Assembly: GCA_030425195.1 (NCBI GenBank)
Contig: JAUIAV010000008.1
Coordinates: 62,001-126,000, forward strand
DNA length: 64,000 nt
Direction: 5' to 3'
From: Gammaproteobacteria bacterium
GTDB taxonomy: Bacteria > Pseudomonadota > Gammaproteobacteria > Pseudomonadales > Azotimanducaceae
Part shown: positions 34,045-42,384 of the stretch, piece by piece
How the letters are laid out: the number at the start of each line of letters is the position of its first letter
How positions within the stretch are numbered: position 1 is the stretch's first letter
The notes under the pieces: model-generated
What the model saw: only the letters and a program-made list of their open reading frames with translations
What the model was told of the DNA's origin: nothing
The model's database searches: none
Made by a program: the position numbers and the translations under genes

Positions 34045-35157
34045 ATGCGGATCGGTGTACCCAGGGAAATCAAAGTGCACGAGTACCGGGTGGGTCTCAC
34101 GCCCGCTTCGGTGAGGGAACTGGCCGGCCGTGGCCATTGCGTGGTCGTGGAGCGCGGCGCCGGGGAAGGCATCGGCTTCAGCGACGAAGACTACGCGGCC
34201 GCCGGAGCCCGCATCGGTACCGTGGCGGAAGCCTTTGCCGCTGATCTGGTGGTGAAGGTGAAAGAACCGCAGCTCGAGGAATGCGCACGGTTCAGGCCGG
34301 GTCAGGTGCTGTTCACCTACCTGCATCTGGCCGCGGACCGGCCGCAGGCCGAAGCGCTCATGGCGTCCGGGGTGACGGCGATATCCTACGAGACCGTGAC
34401 CGCCGCCGACGGCAGTCTGCCCCTCCTCACGCCCATGAGCGAGGTCGCCGGACGCATGTCCATCCAGGTGGGTGCCTGGGCGCTGCAGAAAGCGAGCGGC
34501 GGCCGGGGCACGCTGCTCGGTGGGGTGCCAGGGGTGGCACCGGGACGGGTGGTGATCCTCGGGGGTGGCATTGCCGGCACCAATGCGGCCGAGATGGCGG
34601 TAGGTCTGCAGGCGGACGTCACCATCCTGGACAGATCGGTCCCCCGATTGAAATGGCTGTCGGAACGCTTCGGCGTACGCGCCCGGGTACTGATGGCAAG
34701 CCTGCAGAATGTGGAGGAGGCCGTCCTGGGCGCGGACCTCGTGGTCGGAGCCGTACTGATTCCGGGCGCGGTGGCACCCAGGCTCGTGACCCGGGAGATG
34801 GTCCGCGGGATGGCGGATGGCGCGGCCATGGTGGATATCTCCATCGACCAGGGCGGCTGCTTCGAGACGTCCCGGCCCACCACCCATGACGCACCCACCT
34901 ATCTGGAGGAAGGCGTCGTCCATTACTGCGTCACCAACATGCCCGGAGCCGTGGCGAGGACGTCGACGCTGGCACTGAACAACGTGACCCTGCCCTATGT
35001 GGTGCGGCTGGCGGACCAGGGCTGGCGCGAGAGCTTCGCCGACGATCGCGGATTCGCTGCCGGTCTGAACGTGCACGAAGGTGCGATCATGCATCCGAAG
35101 GTATCCGAGGCGCTCAATCTGCCGAACGGCACGATGGGACATCCCCGGGCCGCCTGA
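34045..35157 (+). CDS. ald: alanine dehydrogenase
   Basis: NAD-dependent oxidative deamination of L-alanine to pyruvate and ammonia, or the reverse. The 370 residues match Ald: [20 protein letters not shown] with the substrate Arg15, VVKVKEPQ with the pyruvate-binding Lys, FTYLHLAAD with the catalytic His, and [20 protein letters not shown] as the NAD site. [13 protein letters not shown] is the C-terminal signature. GGGGAGG is 10 bases before the ATG. It is divergent from the Lrp-type regulator and precedes a class III aminotransferase, for which it could recycle alanine back to pyruvate. Confidence 0.95.
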   Translation: MRIGVPREIKVHEYRVGLTPASVRELAGRGHCVVVERGAGEGIGFSDEDYAAAGARIGTVAEAFAADLVVKVKEPQLEECARFRPGQVLFTYLHLAADRPQAEALMASGVTAISYETVTAADGSLPLLTPMSEVAGRMSIQVGAWALQKASGGRGTLLGGVPGVAPGRVVILGGGIAGTNAAEMAVGLQADVTILDRSVPRLKWLSERFGVRARVLMASLQNVEEAVLGADLVVGAVLIPGAVAPRLVTREMVRGMADGAAMVDISIDQGGCFETSRPTTHDAPTYLEEGVVHYCVTNMPGAVARTSTLALNNVTLPYVVRLADQGWRESFADDRGFAAGLNVHEGAIMHPKVSEALNLPNGTMGHPRAA

Positions 35158-35222
35158 ATCCGTTCGCCCGGCCGGTACTTTTGAGTAGACTGGCCGGGTG
35201 AATTCACCAGAGAGGTAGGGGC

Positions 35223-36608
35223 ATGGCCGATCCGCTGCACAACGAGTTTCCGCCCGATTCCATCGAAGCGAAGGATCTGAAGCACCTGCTCCATCCGGCC
35301 ACCAACCTGGCCCAGCACCAGGCGAACGGTCCGCGGGTGCTGACCCGTGCCGAAGGCGTCTACATCTGGGACAACCAGGGCAACCAGTACCTGGAAGCCA
35401 TGGCCGGGCTCTGGTGCACGGCGCTCGGCTACGGGGAAGAAGAGCTTGCCCGGGTGGCTGCCGAGCAGATGAAGGCGCTCTCCTACAATCAGCTTTTCGG
35501 CGGCAAGACCAACGAGGCGAGCGTGCTGCTTGCCGAGAAGCTGAAGGACATGGCCCCCATGGATGCCGGTCGCGTCTTCTTCGGGCTGTCCGGCAGCGAC
35601 GCCAACGATACCCAGGTCAAGCTGATGTGGTACTACAACAATGCCGTCGGCCGGCCTGAGAAGAAGAAAATCATCTCCCGGATGCGCGGTTACCACGGGG
35701 TGACCGTGGCGTCCGGGTCTCTGACCGGGCTGCCGCCGTTCCACAAGCATTTCGATCTGCCGATTCCCGGCATCCTGCATACGGACTGTCCCCACTATTA
35801 TCGGGGGCAGGAAGGCGGTGAAAGCGAATCCGATTTCGTCGACCGCATCGTCGGTAATCTGGAGGCGCTGATACAGCGGGAAGGTCCCGAGACCATCGCC
35901 GCCTTCATTGCCGAGCCGATCATGGGAGCGGGTGGTGTGGTCGTGCCGCCGGCGGGTTACTACCAGAAGGTACAGGCGCTGCTGAAGCAGCATGACATTC
36001 TCTTCATCGATGACGAGGTGATCTGCGGCTTCGGGCGCACGGGACGGCCGTTCGGCGCTGAGACGTTCGGGATCGAGCCGGACACCATGAGCGTGGCCAA
36101 GGCCGTTTCGTCCGCTTATCTGCCGATCTCGGCGGTACTGATCCCGGAGACCCTGTACGAGGCTTTCGCGGCCATGAGCGCGGAGCTCGGCAATTTCGCG
36201 CACGGGTTCACCTACTCCGGCCACCCGGTCTGCGCCGCCGTGGCGCTGCGAAATCTGGAGCTGATGGAAGAGCGTGATCTCTTTGCCCACGCGGCCCGTA
36301 TGGGTGATCTGATGCAGGACCGCCTCGCCCTGCTGGGCGAGCATCCGCTGGTGGGCGAGGCGCGGGGCGCGGGCCTGATCGGAGCCCTGGAGCTGGTTGC
36401 GGACCGGGAGACCCGGGCACCTTTCCCGGCGAGCCAGGGTGTGGGCGCCTACTGCATGGCCCGTTGCGAGGCCAACGGTCTGATCAGCCGGGCCATGGGC
36501 GATACCATGGCCCTGTGTCCGCCTCTCATCATCACCGAGCCGCAGATCGACGAGATCTTCTCCAAGCTCGAAGTGGCATTGAACGAAACCCTGGCGTGGG
36601 TCGGCTGA
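35223..36608 (+). CDS. class III aminotransferase (pyruvate-dependent omega-amine type)
   Basis: A 461-residue PLP fold-type I enzyme that moves an amino group from an omega-amino acid or diamine to a ketoacid. The PLP lysine is Lys293 in SVAKAVSSAYLP and the pyridine-binding Asp lies in FIDDEVICGFGRTG (about 263). YLEAMAGLWCTALGYG and GSDANDTQVKLMWYYNN match the SpuC/omega-transaminase branch, which uses pyruvate and yields alanine. The donor cannot be named (putrescine, beta-alanine and GABA are options). The neighbouring ald would regenerate pyruvate. The ATG at 35223 has GAGAGG about 6 bases upstream. Confidence 0.88.
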   Translation: MADPLHNEFPPDSIEAKDLKHLLHPATNLAQHQANGPRVLTRAEGVYIWDNQGNQYLEAMAGLWCTALGYGEEELARVAAEQMKALSYNQLFGGKTNEASVLLAEKLKDMAPMDAGRVFFGLSGSDANDTQVKLMWYYNNAVGRPEKKKIISRMRGYHGVTVASGSLTGLPPFHKHFDLPIPGILHTDCPHYYRGQEGGESESDFVDRIVGNLEALIQREGPETIAAFIAEPIMGAGGVVVPPAGYYQKVQALLKQHDILFIDDEVICGFGRTGRPFGAETFGIEPDTMSVAKAVSSAYLPISAVLIPETLYEAFAAMSAELGNFAHGFTYSGHPVCAAVALRNLELMEERDLFAHAARMGDLMQDRLALLGEHPLVGEARGAGLIGALELVADRETRAPFPASQGVGAYCMARCEANGLISRAMGDTMALCPPLIITEPQIDEIFSKLEVALNETLAWVG

Positions 36609-36650
36609 GGGTCTTTGCGACAGAATACGAACCGGGAAAGGGGAGAACGC

Positions 36651-37055
36651 ATGCTGCATTCCGCGTTGTACGACGACGCCGGCAAGCTGGTGATGAGGCT
36701 GACACTCGGTCTGCTCATGCTGTTTCACGGCATCGCCAAGCTGGGTGACGGTGGTTCGCTGAACTGGATCGCCGGACAGCTCTCGGACATGGGGCTGCCG
36801 GGCTTCGTCGCCTACGGCGTCTATGTGGGCGAAATCGTCGCACCTCTGATGATCATCGCCGGCGTTTACTGCCGGATCGGTGCCGGCATCCTCATCGTGA
36901 ACATGCTGTTTGCGGTGGGCCTGGTTCACATCGCCGAACTCTTCCTGCGCAACGAGCACGGTGGCTATGCGCTGGAACTGCACGCGTTCTATATCTTCAC
37001 TGCGCTTGCCATCGCTCTGACGGGCAGCGGCCGGTTCGCGGTGAAGCCGGACTAG
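36651..37055 (+). CDS. DoxX-family membrane protein
   Basis: A 134-residue inner-membrane protein with four hydrophobic helices. RLTLGLLMLFHGIAKL is the DoxX family opening, followed by GLPGFVAYGVYVGEIVAPLMIIAG. DoxX proteins take part in membrane redox or oxidative-stress complexes, with roles poorly defined. ATG at 36651 follows GGGAG at 5 bases; the frame from 36615 adds only polar residues. It may be part of the ald-aminotransferase unit, 42 bases after the aminotransferase. Confidence 0.87.
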   Translation: MLHSALYDDAGKLVMRLTLGLLMLFHGIAKLGDGGSLNWIAGQLSDMGLPGFVAYGVYVGEIVAPLMIIAGVYCRIGAGILIVNMLFAVGLVHIAELFLRNEHGGYALELHAFYIFTALAIALTGSGRFAVKPD

Positions 37056-37134
37056 CCAAGGCCCGGTTCACCGCCTGCGAGCTTCCGGGTGTGGCGGTAG
37101 ACTGGGTGTCAGGCAGGTAGAGAGGCAACCCCAG

Positions 37135-40100
37135 ATGGGCCAGATCGAACGGGCCGACTTCACCCTGAACGAACGCTTCGAGAAGGAACACGGGGTGATC
37201 TTTCTTTCCGGCGTTCAGGCTCTCACCCGGCTGCTGCTGGAGCAGCACCGGCGGGACCGGCGCGCGGGCCTCGACACCGGCGGCTTCGTCTCCGGTTATC
37301 GGGGGTCGCCGCTCGGCGGCCTCGACCAGGTCCTCTGGCGGGAGCAGGCGCGGCTAAAAACGCATCGGATTCACTTTCAGCCAGGCATCAACGAAGAACT
37401 TGCGGCCACCGCAGTCTGGGGCAGTCAGCAGGTGGGCCTGTTCCCGGGTGCCAGGGTGGATGGGGTGTTCGGTCTCTGGTACGGCAAGGCGCCCGGGCTG
37501 GACCGGGCCGGCGACGCGATCCGGCATGCGAACGCGGCCGGCGTCTCGGAGCGGGGGGGCGTGCTGCTGGTGGTGGGGGACGATCACGGCTGCAAATCGT
37601 CCACGCTGCCGAGCCACAGTGAGCTCGCGCTCAAGGACCTCGGTATTCCCGTGCTGAATCCGGCCAACGTTCAGGACGTGCTCGACTTCGGCCTGTTCGG
37701 CTGGGCCCTGTCCCGCTACTGCGGCTGCTGGGCCGGTCTCATCGCGCTGGCGGACAACATGGACAGCTCGGCAACCGTATGGATCGACGAAGCCGTCACC
37801 CCTTACGTGCAGCCCGAACGTCCGGTGCCGGTGAACATCACCGCCGGGCGAGCGGCCCTGGAGCAGGAGGCCCTGCTGCACGAGGTCAAGCTGCCCCTGG
37901 CCGTCGAGTTCGCCCGGGTCAACGGCATCAACCGGTGGTTGTCGGATCCTGATCGGGCCCGACTCGGAATCGTCACCACCGGCAAGGCCTGTCTCGACGT
38001 TCGCGAGGCGCTGGCCCGGCTCGGCCTGGCCTCGAAGGCCGACCTGGAACACGCCGGTATTCGCATGCTGAAGCTGGGGATGAGCTGGCCGCTGGATGCG
38101 CAGGAGATCGGCCGTTTCAGCGAAGGTCTGGAAACCCTTCTGGTCGTCGAAGAGAAACGGCCTTTCGTCGAGGAGGAGCTGAAGAGCCTCCTGTTCAACG
38201 ATACCCGGGCCCGGGGTCTGGAAATCGTCGGTAAACGCTCGGCCGATGGCCAGGTGCTTCTGCCCTCGACCGGAGAAATCCGGGTCGCGGAGGTCACCCG
38301 GATGCTGGCCGGGTACATCGGGGTGCGCTGTCCCGAGGTGCGCATGGACCGGACCTATCTCGATCGTGTCGGGACGCTCGACGGTGCGCTGACGGCGGTG
38401 ACCGGAGAGGCCAAGACCGACCGGCTGCCCATGTTCTGTGCCGGCTGCCCGCACAATACCTCGACGCGCGTCCCGGAAGGCAGCAGGGCTTCCGCCGGTA
38501 TCGGCTGCCACTACATGGCGCAATGGATGGACCGGGAAACATCCACATTCACCCAGATGGGCGGGGAGGGTGCCAACTGGACGGGCCAGGCACCGTTCAC
38601 CGATGAGCCCCACATCTTCGTGAATCTGGGAGACGGCACCTACTTCCATTCCGGGCTGCTGGCGATCCGCCAGGCAGTGGCCAGCGGTGCCAGTCTCACC
38701 TACAAGATTCTGGTCAACGATGCGGTGGCCATGACGGGCGGACAGCCGGTGGACGGTGAGCTGGACATCCGTCAGCTCGTCGCCCAGCTCGAGGCGGAAG
38801 GCGTGAGTGAGGTGGCAGTGGTCAGCGACGCGCCGGAGGCGCTGGGTGATCCGGGTGCGCCCGTTCATCACCGGGATCAGCTGGACAGCATTCAGCGCCG
38901 ATTCCGGGAAATCGAGGGCTGCTCGGTAATCGTCTACCAGCAGACCTGTGCCACGGAACTCCGGCGCCGCCGGAAGCGGGGCCTTGCGGAGGATCCGGAC
39001 GTGCGGGTGATGATCAACGATGCGGTCTGTGAAGGCTGTGGTGACTGCTCGGTGCAGTCGAACTGCGTCGCCGTGGAGCCGCTCGTCACGGGGTTCGGGG
39101 TCAAACGCCGGATCAATCAGACCAGCTGCAACAAGGACCTTTCCTGCGTGAAGGGGTTCTGCCCCGCATTCGTTCTCGTGCGCGGCGCAAGCCTGCACCG
39201 GCCCGAAGGGGTGGCCGTGTCGCTCTCCGATCTGCGCGATCGGGCGCCGCTGCCGGAGTTCACGGATGGGGCGGCCAACGTGCTGATCGCCGGCGTCGGC
39301 GGTACCGGTGTTGTGACGGTCAGTGCGCTGCTCGGCACCGCCGCGCACCTGGACGGTCTGGCTGTCAGCACACTGGACATGACGGGTCTGGCGCAGAAAG
39401 GCGGTGCCGTGTTCGGCCACGTACGCATCGCACGCGAAGCGGATGCCCTGCACGGCACCCGGATCGCCTCCGGCCAGGCGGACCTGCTGCTCGCCTGCGA
39501 TCTGATCACCGGCGCGAGTCGGGATGCGCTCGCGCTGACAGACGTTGAGAGAACGCTGTCGGTCGTCAACACGGACGTGGTGCCCACTGCCGAGTTCGTC
39601 CTGCACCGGGATGCGGATAACCAGGCTGCCGAGCGGCTGAACCGGATCGCCGGATTCAGCAGCGCCACGCTCACGGTGGATGGCGCCAGTCTCTGCGAGC
39701 GGCTGCTCGGCAGCACGGCTGCGATCAACGTCTTCCTGCTCGGTTACGCCTGGCAGCAGGGCCGGATACCGGTCTCTGTGGCGGCGCTGGAGCGGGCCAT
39801 CGAGCTGAACGGCACCGCCGTCGAGGACAATCTGAAGGCCTTCCACTTCGGTCGGATTGCGGCCTGGCAACCGGATGCCCTCGGCGAGGAACAACCGGCT
39901 GCCAAACGGGGGGCCATGGATCCGCCCGCCGGCGATGATCTCGAAACCCTCATCGCCCACCGGTGCGACCATCTGACCGCCTACCAGGGTCCCGAACTGG
40001 CTGACCGGTACAAGAACCTGGTCCGGCGGGTACAGCTGGCTGAGCAGGCGCTCGACGACCGGAGCGACGACGCGCTGACCCGTGCGGTGGCAGAGAGTTA

Positions 40101-40593
40101 TGCGAAGCTGCTGGCCTACAAGGACGAGTACGAAGTGGCGCGTCTCTATTCAGACGGGCGTTTCGAGGCGAGGCTTCAGCATCAGTTCGAGCCCGGATAC
40201 CGGCGGACCTATCTGCTGGCACCGCCGCTCCTGGGTACGAAGAAGCGCCAGTTCGGTGCCTGGATGGGCACCGCCTACCGCTGGCTGGCCAGGCTGAAGT
40301 TCCTGCGCGGCACACCGCTGGATCCTTTCGGCTACCTGGAGGAACGGAAACGGGAGCGATGGTCCGTGGATCATTTCGAGGCGGTGGTTGCCGAGCTGCT
40401 CGAGACCCTGGCATCTTCGAACCACGCGCTGGCCGTCCGCATCGCGGCGCTGCCGGACGGGGTTCGCGGCTACGGGCACGTCAAGGAAGCGGCAAGGGAT
40501 CGGTGGCTGGCTGAAGAGGGCAGGCTGCTGGAGGAGTTTCACCGACCACCGGCGCCTGTCACGCTGTTCGATCCAGCGAAGTCGGCCGCATAG
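37135..40593 (+). CDS. fused indolepyruvate ferredoxin oxidoreductase (IorAB type)
   Basis: A single 1152-residue chain joining the alpha and beta parts of indolepyruvate:ferredoxin oxidoreductase. It would oxidatively decarboxylate aryl or branched 2-oxoacids to acyl-CoA with thiamine diphosphate. The N-terminus has the pyrimidine-domain segment SGYRGSPLGGLDQVLW; the TPP region follows with FCAGCPHNTSTRVPEG and HIFVNLGDGTYFHSG. A cluster-binding stretch CEGCGDCSVQSNC with Cys also in KDLSCVKGFCPAF is at about 630-680. The gamma domain starts at VLIAGVGGTGVVTVSALLG. The size matches proteobacterial fused forms. The next gene, isovaleryl-CoA dehydrogenase, could use its branched acyl-CoA products. 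Confidence 0.9.
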   Translation: MGQIERADFTLNERFEKEHGVIFLSGVQALTRLLLEQHRRDRRAGLDTGGFVSGYRGSPLGGLDQVLWREQARLKTHRIHFQPGINEELAATAVWGSQQVGLFPGARVDGVFGLWYGKAPGLDRAGDAIRHANAAGVSERGGVLLVVGDDHGCKSSTLPSHSELALKDLGIPVLNPANVQDVLDFGLFGWALSRYCGCWAGLIALADNMDSSATVWIDEAVTPYVQPERPVPVNITAGRAALEQEALLHEVKLPLAVEFARVNGINRWLSDPDRARLGIVTTGKACLDVREALARLGLASKADLEHAGIRMLKLGMSWPLDAQEIGRFSEGLETLLVVEEKRPFVEEELKSLLFNDTRARGLEIVGKRSADGQVLLPSTGEIRVAEVTRMLAGYIGVRCPEVRMDRTYLDRVGTLDGALTAVTGEAKTDRLPMFCAGCPHNTSTRVPEGSRASAGIGCHYMAQWMDRETSTFTQMGGEGANWTGQAPFTDEPHIFVNLGDGTYFHSGLLAIRQAVASGASLTYKILVNDAVAMTGGQPVDGELDIRQLVAQLEAEGVSEVAVVSDAPEALGDPGAPVHHRDQLDSIQRRFREIEGCSVIVYQQTCATELRRRRKRGLAEDPDVRVMINDAVCEGCGDCSVQSNCVAVEPLVTGFGVKRRINQTSCNKDLSCVKGFCPAFVLVRGASLHRPEGVAVSLSDLRDRAPLPEFTDGAANVLIAGVGGTGVVTVSALLGTAAHLDGLAVSTLDMTGLAQKGGAVFGHVRIAREADALHGTRIASGQADLLLACDLITGASRDALALTDVERTLSVVNTDVVPTAEFVLHRDADNQAAERLNRIAGFSSATLTVDGASLCERLLGSTAAINVFLLGYAWQQGRIPVSVAALERAIELNGTAVEDNLKAFHFGRIAAWQPDALGEEQPAAKRGAMDPPAGDDLETLIAHRCDHLTAYQGPELADRYKNLVRRVQLAEQALDDRSDDALTRAVAESYAKLLAYKDEYEVARLYSDGRFEARLQHQFEPGYRRTYLLAPPLLGTKKRQFGAWMGTAYRWLARLKFLRGTPLDPFGYLEERKRERWSVDHFEAVVAELLETLASSNHALAVRIAALPDGVRGYGHVKEAARDRWLAEEGRLLEEFHRPPAPVTLFDPAKSAA

Positions 40594-40675
40594 AAATGCG
40601 AAGACAGCCGCATGAATGCGAAGACAGCCGCATGAATGCGAAGACAGCCGCATAAATGCGAAGACAGCCGCCTGA
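40576..40675. repeat. 20-bp tandem repeat, four copies plus a degenerate fifth
   Basis: The unit ATGCGAAGACAGCCGCATGA repeats head to tail at 40596, 40616, 40636 and 40656; copies 3 and 4 differ by one base each near the end. A degenerate match (GCGAAGTCGGCCGCAT) at 40576-40591 is the 3' end of the oxidoreductase gene, so the array probably grew from it. In copies 1 to 3 ATGCG and CGCAT form a dyad with an 8-base centre. The array fills most of the gap before the acyl-CoA dehydrogenase. No spacers are present, so it is not CRISPR. Confidence 0.95.
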
Positions 40676-40702
40676 GATCGAAACCGGGTAAACTTTGCGA
40701 TC

Positions 40703-41857
40703 ATGAACTTCGACTTCGGACACGGTGAAACCATCAATCTGCTGCGCGAGACCGTGCGGCAGTTTTCTGCCAACGAGATTGCTCCCCGCGCGGCAGACAT
40801 CGATCGGAACAACGAGTTTCCGAGAGATCTCTGGCCGAAGCTCGGCGAGCTCGGGCTGCTGGGTATCACGGTCGATGAGGCCGATGGTGGATCCGGCCTG
40901 GGATATCTGGCCCACACCGTGGTGCTCGAGGAGATCAGTCGCGCTTCCGCCTCGGTCGGCCTGTCCTACGGTGCGCACTCCAATCTCTGCGTGAACCAGA
41001 TACGCCGGTTCGCCACGGACGAGCAGAAGGCCGCATATCTGCCCGGGCTCCTGAGCGGAAGCCAGGTAGGCGCGCTGGCCATGAGCGAGCCCGGTGCCGG
41101 GTCTGATGTGGTGAGCATGAAGCTGCGCGCCGAGGACAGAGGCGACGTCTTCGTGCTCAACGGCAACAAGATGTGGATCACCAACGGACCCCACGCGGAC
41201 GTGCTGGTGGTCTACGCCACTGTGGATCCGGCCCTCGGCAGCAAAGGGATCACGGCTTTCCTGATCGAGAAGGGCATGACGGGATTCAGCACCGCTCAGA
41301 AGCTCGACAAGCTCGGCATGCGCGGCTCGGACACCTGTGAGCTGATCTTCGAGGACTGCGAAGTGCCGAAGGCCCGGGTGCTCGGTCAGGTGGGTCAGGG
41401 CGTGAAGATCCTGATGAGCGGGCTCGACTACGAGCGCGTGGTGCTTTCCGGCGGACCGCTGGGGTTGATGCAGGCGGCGCTCGACATCGTGCTGCCTTAC
41501 GTCCATGAGCGGGAGCAGTTCGGTCAGCCCATCGGCACCTTCCAGCTCATGCAGGGCAAGATCGCCGACATGTACACCACCCTCAATGCCTGCCGGGCCT
41601 ATGTCTATGCGGTCGCCCAGGCCTGCGATGCCGGGCGCACCACCCGTTTCGACGCAGCCGGCTGTATTCTGTACGCGGCAGAGAAGGCCACCTGGGTGGC
41701 GAGCGAAGCCATCCAGGCCCTCGGCGGCAACGGGTACATCAACGAATACGCCACCGGCCGCCTGCTCCGGGACGCCAAGCTCTACGAAATCGGTGCTGGC
41801 ACCAGCGAGATCCGCCGGATGCTGATCGGCCGGGAGCTGTTCGACGCTACCGGATGA
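40703..41857 (+). CDS. ivd: isovaleryl-CoA dehydrogenase
   Basis: FAD enzyme that oxidises isovaleryl-CoA to 3-methylcrotonyl-CoA in leucine breakdown. The 384 residues match the acyl-CoA dehydrogenase fold: [29 protein letters not shown], and [15 protein letters not shown]. The catalytic base sits at Glu244 in [15 protein letters not shown], the place used by isovaleryl-CoA dehydrogenase rather than by most other acyl-CoA dehydrogenases. The rest of the leucine (liu) operon is not next to it, which is unusual. No strong ribosome site precedes the ATG; a 20-base repeat array does. Confidence 0.9.
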   Translation: MNFDFGHGETINLLRETVRQFSANEIAPRAADIDRNNEFPRDLWPKLGELGLLGITVDEADGGSGLGYLAHTVVLEEISRASASVGLSYGAHSNLCVNQIRRFATDEQKAAYLPGLLSGSQVGALAMSEPGAGSDVVSMKLRAEDRGDVFVLNGNKMWITNGPHADVLVVYATVDPALGSKGITAFLIEKGMTGFSTAQKLDKLGMRGSDTCELIFEDCEVPKARVLGQVGQGVKILMSGLDYERVVLSGGPLGLMQAALDIVLPYVHEREQFGQPIGTFQLMQGKIADMYTTLNACRAYVYAVAQACDAGRTTRFDAAGCILYAAEKATWVASEAIQALGGNGYINEYATGRLLRDAKLYEIGAGTSEIRRMLIGRELFDATG

Positions 41858-41863
41858 CGCGGC

Positions 41864-41869
41864 TATAAT
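41864..41869 (+). promoter_or_regulatory. -10 element of the cytochrome c5 gene
   Basis: TATAAT, an exact -10 consensus, followed by CGCGCC, stands 64 bases before the cytochrome start. The -35 is poor (TTCGAC at 18 bases). Its position just after the ivd stop suggests that the cytochrome gene has its own promoter. Confidence 0.5.
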
Positions 41870-41932
41870 TCGCGCCCGGAAAGGGCGCCGGTCACCTGAA
41901 TGAACGCCCAATATTCAGCAAAGAACACGAAC

Positions 41933-42376
41933 ATGAAACGACTTCCCAATCTGTCTCTGATGGCCTTTACAGCCCTTTTGGCACTTTCTTTCGGCCTCCT
42001 CAGCCAGCCGCTGCAGGCGAACGCCGTGCCGCCCGGTACGGATGACGACATCCGCGAGCGCCTCACCCCATTCGGCAACCTGTGCCGCGCGGGCGAGGAC
42101 TGCGGCAGCTCAGCCGCCGCGGTGGACACGGGTCCCCTGTCGGGCGAGGCCGTCTACAACCAGTTCTGCTTCGCCTGCCATGCCACCGGCGCCAGCGAAG
42201 CGCCTATTTTTGCGGATGCGGAAGCCTGGGCGCCGCGGATCGACAAGGGCATGGATGCGCTGATGAACAGCACCCTGAACGGCATCGGCATGATGCCGCC
42301 CAAGGGGACCTGCATGAACTGCTCCGACGACGAGCTTCAGGCAGCCGTGGACTACATGGTGGAGTCCGTCCAGTAA
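41933..42376 (+). CDS. cytochrome c5
   Basis: A 147-residue periplasmic monohaem cytochrome. The signal peptide covers 1-31 (ending QANA). The haem motif CFACH is at 79-83, with a Met ligand in IGMMPPKGTC, and the C-terminal CMNCSDDEL pair of cysteines is the structural disulfide typical of the c5 family. It carries electrons to terminal oxidases in other species. An in-frame ATG at 41900 exists, but the signal peptide begins properly at 41933. It is convergent with comM, with 8 bases between the stops. Confidence 0.88.
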   Translation: MKRLPNLSLMAFTALLALSFGLLSQPLQANAVPPGTDDDIRERLTPFGNLCRAGEDCGSSAAAVDTGPLSGEAVYNQFCFACHATGASEAPIFADAEAWAPRIDKGMDALMNSTLNGIGMMPPKGTCMNCSDDELQAAVDYMVESVQ

Positions 42377-42384
42377 CGTCTCCT

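Noticed and set aside
34995-36983. 662-residue minus-strand open frame
   Set aside because: Antisense to ald, the aminotransferase and DoxX; composition is shadow-like.
37354-39972. 872-residue minus-strand open frame
   Set aside because: Antisense to the indolepyruvate oxidoreductase gene, with no motif, signal or ribosome site. It results from codon bias.
40596-40675. Possible CRISPR array
   Set aside because: Units are contiguous with no spacers, only four copies, and no cas genes lie in the window.
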